64,000 nucleotides of DNA from Clostridia bacterium (GCA_017396845.1 JAFQKQ010000038.1:1-64000), one strand, 5' to 3'; shown: positions 26,470 through 34,888, counted from the stretch's first letter. The notes: generated by a model not told the origin, from the sequence alone. A program made the numbers and translations.

Positions 26470-26667
26470 TCAGTATAAAGCAAACATCTGCTTGACGCTT
26501 GAAAAAAAGTCGCTCAACAGCCCTACAACAAACATCATCACAACCGCAAGGCCCGCAAGCGTTGCCAGCGTCGCAATGTCCTCGCGCCCCGCCCGTGTGA
26601 GCAGCTGATTCATAACCGATATAATAATGCCGAAAGCCGCAATGCGGAATACGAGATCGATGTCCAA
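26470..26667 (-). CDS. spoIIIAC: Stage III sporulation protein AC
   Basis: This 65-residue protein has two transmembrane helices, with DIDLVFRIAAFGIIISV and the GREDIATLATLAGLAVVM block conserved in SpoIIIAC. Its size and location between AB and AD are standard. Confidence 0.92.
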   Translation of the reverse strand: MDIDLVFRIAAFGIIISVMNQLLTRAGREDIATLATLAGLAVVMMFVVGLLSDFFSSVKQMFALY

Positions 26668-26682
26668 ATCAAACGCGCCTCC

Positions 26683-27195
26683 CTACACCAAAAGTACGCT
26701 GACAGCAAGTCCGCCGAGCGCGCCCAAAGACGCATACAATTTCGCCTTTTCGCGCCCCGACGACCGCACTTCCTCCTCCATTTTTCCAAGCCTTTTTATG
26801 GTATCCGCATACGCCTTCTCGTGATCCTTTCTGCCGATCACACCGACAGCGTCAAATAAAATCGATATTTCGCCCGTTTCCTCTTCCGTAAACCCTGCCA
26901 TCGCGCCCTTCTCCCGCCGCTCCCTGCTTTCGATTTCCTTCCACGCAGCAGAGAGATTCTTTCTTCCGTCCTTCAGCATCTCCCGTCCCGTCATCTGAAA
27001 CGCAGGAAACTTAAGCTCCGCAAGCGCATTTCCCATCGGAAGAAGCCTGTCAATCGTAAGTACCCTAAGCAGTTGAAGATCGTCCATCATACGCCTGATA
27101 TCATCCGCGTGTTTGATCCTCGCGCCCGCAATGCTCCTTCCCGCAAGCATGGCGCATGCGGTAAGCATTGCGGCAAGCACCAGTCTTACAGCCAA
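26683..27195 (-). CDS. spoIIIAB: Stage III sporulation protein AB
   Basis: This 170-residue protein has a helix at each end (about 2-18 and 153-169) and a helical middle. Family features are LQLLRVLTIDRLLPMGNAL and LYASLGALGGLAVSVLLV. It resembles the GspF-like component of the SpoIIIA system. It overlaps spoIIIAA by 10 bases. Confidence 0.9.
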   Translation of the reverse strand: MAVRLVLAAMLTACAMLAGRSIAGARIKHADDIRRMMDDLQLLRVLTIDRLLPMGNALAELKFPAFQMTGREMLKDGRKNLSAAWKEIESRERREKGAMAGFTEEETGEISILFDAVGVIGRKDHEKAYADTIKRLGKMEEEVRSSGREKAKLYASLGALGGLAVSVLLV

Positions 27196-28070
27196 CGTCC
27201 CCCCTCCTTATTCGTCCATATATGAATATTCCGAATTTCTCCCGGCGGTTTTGTAAGCACAGCCGCCCTTTGAAATACACCCGACGACAATATATCGGCT
27301 AGTCCCCTCCTGAAAAGCGCTCCCGAGAGCGAAGATGCGTGCGCCGTAGCAATCACGCTTACGCCCATCTGCGCCGCCTCGAGTATTGCCCTCGCATCGT
27401 CTTCCCCGCCGATTTCATCCGTAACAATCACATCCGGCGCCATGGATCTGATCAGGCGCCGCATCGCCCCGGCCTTGTCTCCGCCTTCGCTTACATCCGT
27501 TCTGAGCCCTACATCCATTTGGGGCACACACGATTTCACCGCTGCAATTTCGCCCCTTTCATCCGCAATCGCCACCTGCCGGCCTTCATCGGATAAAAGC
27601 CTTGCAAGATCGCGGATTATGGTCGTCTTGCCGCTGCCGGGCGGCCCCAGTATGACGCTTGAGTAAACGCAGCCGTTTTCCGATACGCTTTCCTTAAGCT
27701 TCCGGGCGCAGCCCTTCACTTCTCTTGCAATCCTGAGGCAAACGGAGCTTATATCGTTTATGTTCATGCCTCCGCCCGAAAATCTTCCCGAAACGCCGGC
27801 TCTGACGCCGCCCGAAAGCGTAAAATACCCCATTCGAAGCTCGTCCTCATAGGCATACGGAGAATGCCTGAGCATTGCGGATACGATCAGCGAAATATCC
27901 TCCTTTAATAGAATCTCTCCCGCCTGCATCTCGCCTCCCTGCCATACAGCCGAAATCCGCTTTCCTGCGCGAATGCGGATATCCGTAATCAGATGCTTAT
28001 TGCATCTTTCGCCGATTTCCCTTGCCGCCGCATACGGAAGATACTTAAGCACATTGTCAATTACATCCAT
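27186..28070 (-). CDS. spoIIIAA: Stage III sporulation protein AA, secretion-type ATPase
   Basis: I start this 294-residue protein at ATG 28070 (MDVIDNVLKYLP), just after GGAGGGAG; a longer frame begins at 28088. It has Walker A GPPGSGKTT, the Walker B-like VIVTDEIGGEDD and an ATAHA motif. These match the AAA-type ATPase thought to power the SpoIIIA channel. It is the first gene of the operon. No sigma-E promoter could be recognised with confidence in the 93 bases upstream. Confidence 0.94.
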   Translation of the reverse strand: MDVIDNVLKYLPYAAAREIGERCNKHLITDIRIRAGKRISAVWQGGEMQAGEILLKEDISLIVSAMLRHSPYAYEDELRMGYFTLSGGVRAGVSGRFSGGGMNINDISSVCLRIAREVKGCARKLKESVSENGCVYSSVILGPPGSGKTTIIRDLARLLSDEGRQVAIADERGEIAAVKSCVPQMDVGLRTDVSEGGDKAGAMRRLIRSMAPDVIVTDEIGGEDDARAILEAAQMGVSVIATAHASSLSGALFRRGLADILSSGVFQRAAVLTKPPGEIRNIHIWTNKEGGRWL

Positions 28071-28094
28071 ACTCCCTCCCGCTGACAAAATATA

Positions 28095-28134
28095 TGCGCG
28101 CGCTCAGAGCCTCATACAGCCCCAAGCGCGCGCA
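28095..28134. terminator. Hairpin between the DUF402 gene and spoIIIAA
   Basis: A perfect 10-bp inverted repeat (28095-28104 with 28125-28134, TGCGCGCGCT type) surrounds 20 bases. On the minus strand it is followed by ATATATTTTG, a weak U-rich tail. It probably ends the mutY-DUF402 transcript ahead of the sporulation operon. Confidence 0.5.
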
Positions 28135-28163
28135 CATCCTTTTTATTTCATTTAAAACCCGCG

Positions 28164-28721
28164 TCAGCCGGATATCTTTTCCATAAGCTCCTCTCTCACG
28201 CGCATGCACTCCCGCGTCCATTCATCTTCATTTCCAAGAACAAGCTTTCTAAGCCGCTTTAACGCCTTCCTTGCGCCCTGAGCCGCCTTCTCATCGATAT
28301 CGCCCCTTGCAAGCGCCGCTTCCAGCTCATCTTCGTCCAGCGTTTTCATGCCTTTATCCGTCTGCATAACCGCGTCCAGATACAAATCGGTGAACCACGC
28401 ATCACCGTTGGGAAGCGGATGATTGTCAAAAACGATATCAAAATAATACTGAAACAGCTTCCCGTTTTCATCAAACATCACAGTCGCCCAAAATTGCTCA
28501 TGAAAGGGAGCAAGATGCAGCCACGTATAGCCCGCTTTGGTAATGGTAAGCTTTTTCCCAAAGGAAATCACGGAAAACGGCTCTTCCACCCTGTCCATCC
28601 GCATGAGTCCGGCTTCGCCGCGTATTCCGATATTCCGAAAGTCAAAGGGAGAAAAAGCATAGCTTCTTTCTTCGATTCCCTTCCATTCGAGGCGCTTGAT
28701 GGTTTTTTTCTTAAGCTTCAT
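28164..28721 (-). CDS. DUF402 domain protein
   Basis: This 185-residue protein starts at ATG 28721, 9 bases after GAGG; the in-frame TTG at 28736 is less likely. The DUF402 core (about 20-140) includes WLHLAPFHEQFWATVMFD, YFDIVFDNH and the acidic FTDLYLDAV. Characterised relatives are nucleoside di/triphosphatases with carboxylate metal ligands in these strands. The C-terminal third is helical and charged. It overlaps mutY by 11 bases, so the two are cotranscribed. Confidence 0.85.
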   Translation of the reverse strand: MKLKKKTIKRLEWKGIEERSYAFSPFDFRNIGIRGEAGLMRMDRVEEPFSVISFGKKLTITKAGYTWLHLAPFHEQFWATVMFDENGKLFQYYFDIVFDNHPLPNGDAWFTDLYLDAVMQTDKGMKTLDEDELEAALARGDIDEKAAQGARKALKRLRKLVLGNEDEWTRECMRVREELMEKISG

Positions 28722-29757
28722 TTTCTTTTTCCTCAATAATCCTGATTGCTTCCTCCCTGTACGGCTTAAGCGCCGTGGGGACGGCTTTGTTTTTTATATC
28801 CTCCGCCGTAAGATATGCGTATTCCTCTCCTCCGCTTTCTAAGGTAAACCTGTATCCCGTCATATGCCATTCCAGATGCGTAAAAACGTGCTTATGATTC
28901 GGCGCTTTCCCCTGATAGGAGGCGTAAACCCCCATCTCTTCAAGACATGCCTTTACATCTTCCGCACTCTTCGCATCCGTAAAACCCGGAAATTCCCACA
29001 TGCCCTCAAGCAGCGGATCGGTCCTTTTCCGCATGAGTACGCCGCTCTTTGAAAATACGAGCGCAATCGCCCGCCGTTCAATTTTCCTCGCATTCTTTCC
29101 CATTTTTACCGGCAGCTCCGAGGGATTTCCGTAAAGATATGCATCGCAATATTCCCTTACGGGGCAGGCTTCGCATTTCGGTCTGCCGCTTATGCAGATC
29201 ATCGCGCCAAGCCCCATCAGCGCCTGATTGTATTCGCCGAAATCCGTATCCGGCATCAAAAGAAGCGCTTTGGCTCTGAGATACGCGGGCGTTTTGATTA
29301 CGTCTTTTACATTATATATCCTTGATATCACGCGCGCCTGATTCCCGTCAAGAGCGGGCTCGCGCCGATTGAACGCAATTGAAGAAACCGCCCCGGCCAC
29401 ATAGTCCCCGATTCCCGGAAGCTTTTTTAGCGCATCGGCGGTATCGGGAAATTTTCCGTTCATTTCAAACGCCACAATCCGCGCAGCCTTCAGAAGATTT
29501 CTAGCCCTCGAATAATACCCGAGTCCCTCCCACATTTTCAGAACCCTGCTCTCATCCGCTTCGGCAAGGCTGTATACATCCGGGAAAGCTGCCAAAAACC
29601 TAAGATAATACCCCTTTACGGTTTCGGTTCTGGTCTGCTGAAGCATGATTTCCGAAAGCCATATGCGGTATGCATCCGTTTCCCCGCGCCACGGAAAAAC
29701 GCGTGCATTCTCAAAATGCCATTTCAAAAGCGCCTTGGAAAAGCCCTCTTTCAGCAT
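28711..29757 (-). CDS. mutY: A/G-specific adenine glycosylase MutY
   Basis: This roughly 348-residue enzyme removes adenine mispaired with 8-oxoguanine. It has the N-terminal FPWR, the SEIMLQQTRTE catalytic glutamate region, a helix-hairpin-helix LPGIGDYVAGAV, and the [4Fe-4S] ligands in CISGRPKCEACPVREYC. A C-terminal NUDIX-like domain contains MWEFPGF. ATG 29757 is 13 bases after AAGGAG. A GTG at 29766 is closer to that site and may be the true start. Longer frames to 29934 overlap the upstream gene and are rejected. Confidence 0.93.
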   Translation of the reverse strand: MLKEGFSKALLKWHFENARVFPWRGETDAYRIWLSEIMLQQTRTETVKGYYLRFLAAFPDVYSLAEADESRVLKMWEGLGYYSRARNLLKAARIVAFEMNGKFPDTADALKKLPGIGDYVAGAVSSIAFNRREPALDGNQARVISRIYNVKDVIKTPAYLRAKALLLMPDTDFGEYNQALMGLGAMICISGRPKCEACPVREYCDAYLYGNPSELPVKMGKNARKIERRAIALVFSKSGVLMRKRTDPLLEGMWEFPGFTDAKSAEDVKACLEEMGVYASYQGKAPNHKHVFTHLEWHMTGYRFTLESGGEEYAYLTAEDIKNKAVPTALKPYREEAIRIIEEKENEA

Positions 29758-29774
29758 GTATTTCACTGAACTCC

Positions 29775-30269
29775 TTATACGGTAAGTATTTTCATTCCCG
29801 GATACACGTTTCCCCATATCGCATTCAGCGCCCGAACGGCTTCCACATTGCCGGAAAGCGCAAAATCCCCGATCACATTCCCCGGAAGCGCCGTTCGAAT
29901 CTGCGATCCCGAAGGCGGCACGGGAAGCAGGCATTTTAGCCCCGCAGGCGGCTTCCCGCCGGATATTCCCAACAGCGCGTAAATTACTCTTATGGGAATT
30001 CCCAGCCGCTTTGCGGTCAGGCGCAAATCCTCTTCATCGTAAAACACAGCGGCTTCGCGCGCAAAGGCGGGAAACGCAAGCGCAAGCACGGGACAAGGAA
30101 ATCGATCCGTTTCACAAAACGCTTCGTCCGGCACGGCAATTTCCATACCCGGCAAAAGCCACGAATCGGAAAACAGCCGGTTTGCCCGCAGAATCATACA
30201 CAGCGGACGGCAAAGCCTCGCAGACAATTCCTGCGCCGTTTCGCCGTCCGCCATAAACGTCCATTTCAT
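29775..30269 (-). CDS. Protein with three degenerate LysM-like repeats, cytoplasmic
   Basis: This 164-residue protein has no signal peptide. Three segments each end in a LysM-like strand: LLPGMEIAVP (about 38-47), GLKCLLPVPP (about 110-119) and VYPGMKILTV (155-164). Each is preceded by a helix resembling the LysM core (for example GETAQELSARL). LysM normally binds N-acetylglucosamine polymers or spore-coat components, but these repeats are divergent. The ribosome binding site lies inside a hairpin (30274-30313). It sits between capA and mutY. A spore-coat role is possible but unproven. Confidence 0.5.
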   Translation of the reverse strand: MKWTFMADGETAQELSARLCRPLCMILRANRLFSDSWLLPGMEIAVPDEAFCETDRFPCPVLALAFPAFAREAAVFYDEEDLRLTAKRLGIPIRVIYALLGISGGKPPAGLKCLLPVPPSGSQIRTALPGNVIGDFALSGNVEAVRALNAIWGNVYPGMKILTV

Positions 30270-30273
30270 AATA

Positions 30274-30313
30274 CCGCCCCTTTTCGGCGGATTATATGCG
30301 CCGAGAGGGGCGG
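30274..30313 (-). promoter_or_regulatory. Hairpin containing the ribosome binding site of the LysM-like gene
   Basis: Two paired blocks, CCGCCCC/GGGGCGG (30274-30280 with 30307-30313) and CGGCG/CGCCG (30285-30289 with 30299-30303), form a strong stem. On the minus strand the 3' arm contains AAGGGG, the ribosome binding site 6-7 bases before ATG 30269. No U-run follows. It could act as a weak capA terminator or sequester the site. Confidence 0.5.
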
Positions 30314-30324
30314 TGTATTCATTG

Positions 30325-32112
30325 TTACTCAGAGACCGGCGAGCCTACGCCCTTGCTCATCGCCGCCACGCTGTCGCGATAGCTCTGAACCATGGTCTGG
30401 TAATCCGTATCATTCATTCCCTCCGGACGATTGGCGGAGGCCTGATCGATCGGAAGCACGGTGTATGTGTAATTGTTCTCGTCCGTTCCCGTCTTCCATA
30501 CCCAGGTGGGCAGGTATTGGGGATTTACGATCTTAAACGTGCCGTCCGCCTGCTCCTGAATGGTGAAATCAAATATGATTCCGCCGTCTCTGAGCGCCTG
30601 TCGCTGGTCGCTTAAGAAGTTGCCCAGCGAGAACAGGCACAGGGTCTCCTGCGCTTCGCCGAACTGGTTGGTTCCCGTGAGCCACTCGGCGCGCTGTACA
30701 ACGTGCGGGTGGCCGCCCACGATTACGTCTACGCCCGCGGAAACGAGCTTCCTCGCCAGCGATCTCTGATTTTCGTCCGGTTCCGTAAGATACTCTTCGC
30801 CCCAGTGCATGTAGCAGATGATCACTTCTGCGCCCGCATCATTGAGCGCCTTGGCGTCCTTGGCAACATCCGAATTTCTGGTCCAGTTTGTGCCGAACTG
30901 AAGCGCTCTCTCGTCAACTCCGGCCTTGTCCATAGAATTGAGCGATTCCGTGTAATTCAGGAAGCCTACCTTGATGCCGCCGATTTCGAAAATTCTGGGC
31001 GTGTCCCTTTCCTCCTGCGTTCGCGCGGCGCCGACATGCTTCATACCGATCTTGTCAAGATTGTCAAGCGTCGCCTTGAGTCCGTCATACCAGCCGTCCA
31101 GCATATGGTTATTGGCAACGGTCAGCATATCAACGCCTGCATCCTGAAGCGCGTAGAGTATAAACGGCGGAGTATTGAACTGCGGATATCCGCTGTAGCC
31201 GTATTTATAGTATTCTTTTCCGCCCAGAGAACCGTCGACGTTTGCCACGGTAAAGTCCGCATTGCCCATAATATCGCGGACATAGTTGAGCATGGGCGCA
31301 AAGTTGTAATCATAGCTTACGCCTGTCGTCCGTGCAAGGCGGTTTGCCTGCATATAGATTTCCTTGTGAATAACAAAGTCGCCGATGCTTCGAATGGTGG
31401 CGGAACGGAGATTTCCGCCGTTTACCGCCGGCAAAACGGCGGGAACGCCAGCATTCGGATTATCATTTATTTCGGCATTCGGATTACTTGCATTATTATT
31501 GCCTTCTGCTTCCGCATTCACGGTTGCCGTCTCGCTCGGAACAATCTGAAGATATTCAGGATTATCGGGGTTCTTTCCGGAATCGCAGCCGGATGCGCAT
31601 CTGGCAATTCCGAATATTGCAAGCGAAATGATGCCCAGAAGCACGATTACGCAGCCTGCAAGCATGAGAAGCAGCGGCCAGTCGGGCTTTTTGCCGCCTT
31701 TTCCGAAATAGCGGGAATATGCGCTTGCCGTGCTCCTCGAATTGGAGGAAACGGCTCTCCTGACAGGGGCTGACGTCTTACCCTTATTGGGAGCGGCGGC
31801 CCTGTTCTTTACGGGCGCGTTGGTTCTGCCGGAAGATCCGGCCTTTGGCGCAGAACCTGCGGGACGCGAAGCGGGCGCTGCTGCGCCTGCGGGGCGTACG
31901 GGGCGCCGCGTAGGGCTTGCGGCATTCGAAGGCGTACGCCTGACGCCTGTCTGCGCGCTCGGACGCGGCGCAGCCGGCCGGCTCGTTCCTGCCGCCGGGA
32001 CAGACGGTTTCACACGGGGAGTTGTATTTGAAGGCAGACTCGCGCCGGCGCTGTTTGCCGGTCTTCTCACCGGTCTTAAGCTCAGGCTGTCGCTGTTTCT
32101 CATATCGCTCAC
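30325..32112 (-). CDS. CapA-like metallophosphatase-fold membrane protein with basic N-terminal tail
   Basis: This 595-residue protein starts at GTG 32112, 10 bases after AAAGGAGG. Residues 1-140 are low-complexity, rich in Pro, Ala, Ser and Arg, and strongly basic. A transmembrane helix spans about 146-167, with a CASGCDSG juncture after it. A flexible acidic/Asn linker follows. The CapA domain (about 235-590) has SIGDFVIHKEI, TVANVDGSLGG, ANNHMLDG, MHWGEEYL and VGGHPHVVQ. CapA/PgsA proteins take part in poly-gamma-glutamate synthesis or export, but no CapB or CapC is adjacent. Many clostridial CapA-domain proteins have unknown function. It is divergent from the hyperacidic repeat protein. 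Confidence 0.85.
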   Translation of the reverse strand: MSDMRNSDSLSLRPVRRPANSAGASLPSNTTPRVKPSVPAAGTSRPAAPRPSAQTGVRRTPSNAASPTRRPVRPAGAAAPASRPAGSAPKAGSSGRTNAPVKNRAAAPNKGKTSAPVRRAVSSNSRSTASAYSRYFGKGGKKPDWPLLLMLAGCVIVLLGIISLAIFGIARCASGCDSGKNPDNPEYLQIVPSETATVNAEAEGNNNASNPNAEINDNPNAGVPAVLPAVNGGNLRSATIRSIGDFVIHKEIYMQANRLARTTGVSYDYNFAPMLNYVRDIMGNADFTVANVDGSLGGKEYYKYGYSGYPQFNTPPFILYALQDAGVDMLTVANNHMLDGWYDGLKATLDNLDKIGMKHVGAARTQEERDTPRIFEIGGIKVGFLNYTESLNSMDKAGVDERALQFGTNWTRNSDVAKDAKALNDAGAEVIICYMHWGEEYLTEPDENQRSLARKLVSAGVDVIVGGHPHVVQRAEWLTGTNQFGEAQETLCLFSLGNFLSDQRQALRDGGIIFDFTIQEQADGTFKIVNPQYLPTWVWKTGTDENNYTYTVLPIDQASANRPEGMNDTDYQTMVQSYRDSVAAMSKGVGSPVSE

Positions 32113-32278
32113 GAAAAAAAATCCTCCTTTGTATACGGCATTCTTACTTATTTTAATAAGAACGTACTATCCGGCGCGCGCATACTTCTCGCCGGCTCAC
32201 AGAAAGTCCGTGTCTATTATAGCACACCCGCACATACATTTCTATTGCTAATTCTCATAAACTAATTATTAAGCCAAT

Positions 32279-32325
32279 GTAAATATTTCAATTATCCCCT
32301 ATTTTTGAGGGTAAATATTTCAATT
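32279..32325. repeat. Pair of 15-bp direct repeats, candidate operator
   Basis: GTAAATATTTCAATT occurs at 32279-32293 and again at 32311-32325, 32 bases apart, about three helical turns. Between them lies a CCCT/AGGG inverted repeat. The pair ends 25 bases upstream of the -35 of the repeat-protein promoter, a suitable place for an activator or response regulator. Confidence 0.5.
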
Positions 32326-32350
32326 TTATATTATTTATCTGTCAAAAATA

Positions 32351-32379
32351 TTGACGAACCGAAATAAATGGTGTATTAT
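32351..32379 (+). promoter_or_regulatory. Promoter of the Ada-like repeat protein gene
   Basis: TTGACG (32351-32356), a 17-base spacer and TATTAT (32374-32379). A ribosome binding site GAGGAG lies 7 bases before ATG 32438. Confidence 0.75.
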
Positions 32380-32437
32380 TATATCGACGCACATATATAT
32401 GTCCAAATAGACGGCTGTGATTATGAGGAGAACGAGT

Positions 32438-34789
32438 ATGGCTGGCTTTAATTTTGAAACCATGAAAAACAGTTTTTCAAGGATCGGAGGCTCTCGCTCG
32501 GACGATAACCGGGACAAGTATCTCAACGATTCCAACCTCTACGAAGAGGAAGATCAGGATTCGTACGCCTACGACGACGAGTACGAAGACGGCGGTTATG
32601 ACGCCGAAGCGTACGAGGATGGGTACGAGGACGATTACGAAGAAGACGATCCCGATTCGTATGCAGACGGATACGCCGATTACGATGACGAGGAAGGCTA
32701 CGAAGAAGAATACGAGAACGAGTATTCCGATGAAGAGGAATATTCGGACGAGTATGAAGACGACGGATACCCCTCCTACAATGATGAGGACGAGGATCCT
32801 GAAACGCTGGGCTACAACCCGGCGATTTTCGCCAACCTTGACGACGAAAATACGGACGGCGAATACGAAGACGAGTATTACGACGACGAAGACGGTCAGG
32901 ATCAATATGACGACGAATACGACGAGTATTACGAGAATGGTCAGGAAAGCAATGAAGGCGGCGGAAAACGCTTCATCAGCTTTGTCACCACGAACGACTA
33001 CTTTATGTATGCGTCCCTGATTTTGCTTCCCCCGCTTGGCGTTTGGCTTCTTTGGCACAAAAACAAGTTCGACATCACCATGCGCACGCTTCTTTCCGCT
33101 ATCAGCACCATCTGGCTGATCATCGTGCTCATTCTGATCTTTACCGGCGGAAGCGACGACCCGACCACGCCTGTAACGAACCCGAACTTCGTGAATTTCT
33201 CGGCGCAGCCCACCACCTCTGCCTCCCCCTCGCTGTCTACCGAGCCCAGCCAGTCTCCCGAGCCGTCCACCACGCCTCATACCGGCGGCGTAAGCGACCC
33301 CAATACCGCGCCGACCAATAACGCAAACACCGGCACCGTAATCGGAGAAGCGACTTACGTTTATACCACCAACACCGCCAAGGAATACCACCTTGTAGAA
33401 AACTGTGGCGGCCTCACCAACGCCAGCAAGATCACCCTTGAAACCGCGCTCACCCGCGGCAAGGTTGCCTGCGCTACCTGCGCCGGCGGCGAAGGCATCG
33501 GAAGCGCCACCACCGTAACCTATTACGCAACCGACAGAGGCACCTGGTATCACAAAGATTCCACCTGCCAGGGAATGCTGAATGCATCCGTGGTTCAGGA
33601 AGCCAACGCTATCGCAGCCGGTAAGACCGCCTGCCCTGTCTGCATCGGCTACTACGGAACCCCCGGCGGAACGTGGTACCATTCCATCAGCAACTGCTCC
33701 AAGATGCAGAATGCCATCACAAATACCAAGGCCGAGTGGGAAAAAACCGGCAAGACGCCCTGCCCCGTCTGCCTGTCCTCAAACGGTACTGCCAGCACCA
33801 ATACCGGAACGGCGGACAACACCAACAATAGCAACAGCGATTCTACGCCGACACAGACCATGGTATACGCAACGCAGGGCGGCAAATACTTCCACACCAA
33901 GAAAAATTGCTCCGGCATGGCGGGCGCAAGCCACATCACCGCTCAGCAGGCGGCAAGCGCGGGCAAGGATCCGTGTCCCGAGTGCGTATCCCAGAAGACC
34001 ATCTACGTATTCGCAACCACCGGCGGCAAATACTTCCATACCAGATACAACTGCTCCGGCATGAAGAACGCCCAGTACGTAAAGGCCTCCGCAGCCGTAT
34101 CCCTTGGAAAGACCGCATGTCCCGACTGCGCGGATATGTTCAAAATTTCCGGCGGAAGCACAGCCAATAACAATACCGGCAACAACAGCACCAACCCGCT
34201 GATCCCGAACAACACCAACAAGCCCGCCAACGATGACGGCGTAACATATGTATACGCCACCTCCGGCGGAAACTATATGCACATCGACGAGAACTGCTCC
34301 GGTATGAAAAATGCGCACAAGGTCACCTTCTCTCAGGCCGAAGAAGCCAACAAGCCGATCTGCCCCAACTGCTTCAGACTCACCAATTTCAACGTATATG
34401 CGACTGCCGGCGGCAAGTACTTCCACACCGTACACAACTGCTCCGGTATGAAGGATGCAGTCGCAGTAACGGCAGCAACCGCTATCTCCTACGGCAAAAA
34501 GGCCTGCCCCACCTGCGCAAAGGCGCTGGAGTCCACCACCAACGCAACCATGCATAACACCACTTCGACCCTCCTCGCAAGCGCAGGCACAACCGTCAAC
34601 CACGACTATGCCTCCGCCTCCAGCACCGTATATGTGAAGCTCGGAAGCGGCTCCGGTAAATACTATCATCTCGCTCAGAAATGCACCCCGCAGGGAATCT
34701 CCGGCGCAAGCAACGTAACTTTAGAGTACGCCTTGAAAACCGGTTACACCGCCTGCCCCTCCTGCAATCCCCCGCGCAATATATTCTAA
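32438..34789 (+). CDS. Hyperacidic membrane protein with eight Ada-like Cys/His (putative zinc) repeats
   Basis: This 783-residue protein has three parts. Residues 36-176 are almost all Asp, Glu, Tyr and Gly. Two hydrophobic segments follow (about 189-207, containing LLPPLGVWLLW, and 217-237), separated by a basic turn. After a Ser/Thr/Pro/Asn linker come eight repeats at about 306-348, 361-402, 411-444, 475-517, 522-564, 603-645, 651-693 and 731-776. Each repeat has the order aromatic-His, three to five residues, Cys, about 20 residues, then Cys-x-x-Cys (for example YFHTKKNCSGM and later CPEC). The His-Cys-Cys-Cys order resembles the Ada/nuclease-type zinc-binding module. Function is unknown; metal binding is inferred. 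Topology is ambiguous because the basic loop suggests both termini are outside, while the first segment may be re-entrant. Confidence 0.8.
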   Translation: MAGFNFETMKNSFSRIGGSRSDDNRDKYLNDSNLYEEEDQDSYAYDDEYEDGGYDAEAYEDGYEDDYEEDDPDSYADGYADYDDEEGYEEEYENEYSDEEEYSDEYEDDGYPSYNDEDEDPETLGYNPAIFANLDDENTDGEYEDEYYDDEDGQDQYDDEYDEYYENGQESNEGGGKRFISFVTTNDYFMYASLILLPPLGVWLLWHKNKFDITMRTLLSAISTIWLIIVLILIFTGGSDDPTTPVTNPNFVNFSAQPTTSASPSLSTEPSQSPEPSTTPHTGGVSDPNTAPTNNANTGTVIGEATYVYTTNTAKEYHLVENCGGLTNASKITLETALTRGKVACATCAGGEGIGSATTVTYYATDRGTWYHKDSTCQGMLNASVVQEANAIAAGKTACPVCIGYYGTPGGTWYHSISNCSKMQNAITNTKAEWEKTGKTPCPVCLSSNGTASTNTGTADNTNNSNSDSTPTQTMVYATQGGKYFHTKKNCSGMAGASHITAQQAASAGKDPCPECVSQKTIYVFATTGGKYFHTRYNCSGMKNAQYVKASAAVSLGKTACPDCADMFKISGGSTANNNTGNNSTNPLIPNNTNKPANDDGVTYVYATSGGNYMHIDENCSGMKNAHKVTFSQAEEANKPICPNCFRLTNFNVYATAGGKYFHTVHNCSGMKDAVAVTAATAISYGKKACPTCAKALESTTNATMHNTTSTLLASAGTTVNHDYASASSTVYVKLGSGSGKYYHLAQKCTPQGISGASNVTLEYALKTGYTACPSCNPPRNIF

Positions 34790-34801
34790 ACCCGACACAT
34801 C

Positions 34802-34831
34802 AAAAGGCGCTGCACCGGCAGCGCCTTTTTT
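34802..34831 (+). terminator. Terminator of the Ada-like repeat gene
   Basis: AAAGGCGCTGC (34803-34813) pairs with GCAGCGCCTTT (34818-34828) around a four-base loop, ending in TTTTTT. Confidence 0.85.
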
Positions 34832-34888
34832 GATGGTGATGTTGCATAACAAAGCGTATATCTATGAAGAATATGCCGGTTAATAAGC

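Larger units (their letters stand above)
32113..32437. promoter_or_regulatory. Divergent regulatory region between the CapA-like and Ada-like repeat genes
   Basis: This 325-base AT-rich spacer holds no gene that I can support. It contains a minus-strand TATAAT (32216-32221) for the CapA gene, with a weak -35 and a leader of about 95 bases. It also contains a pair of 15-base direct repeats (32279-32325) and the promoter of the repeat-protein gene (32351-32379). Confidence 0.6.

Noticed and set aside
32477..33682. 401-codon minus-strand frame rich in Val and Ile
   Set aside because: It is antisense to the hyperacidic repeat protein, which has a promoter, ribosome binding site and terminator.
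33356..34765. Possible CRISPR-like or tandem DNA repeat array
   Set aside because: Repeats are at the protein level, vary in DNA sequence and spacing, and stay in frame as Cys/His units of one protein.
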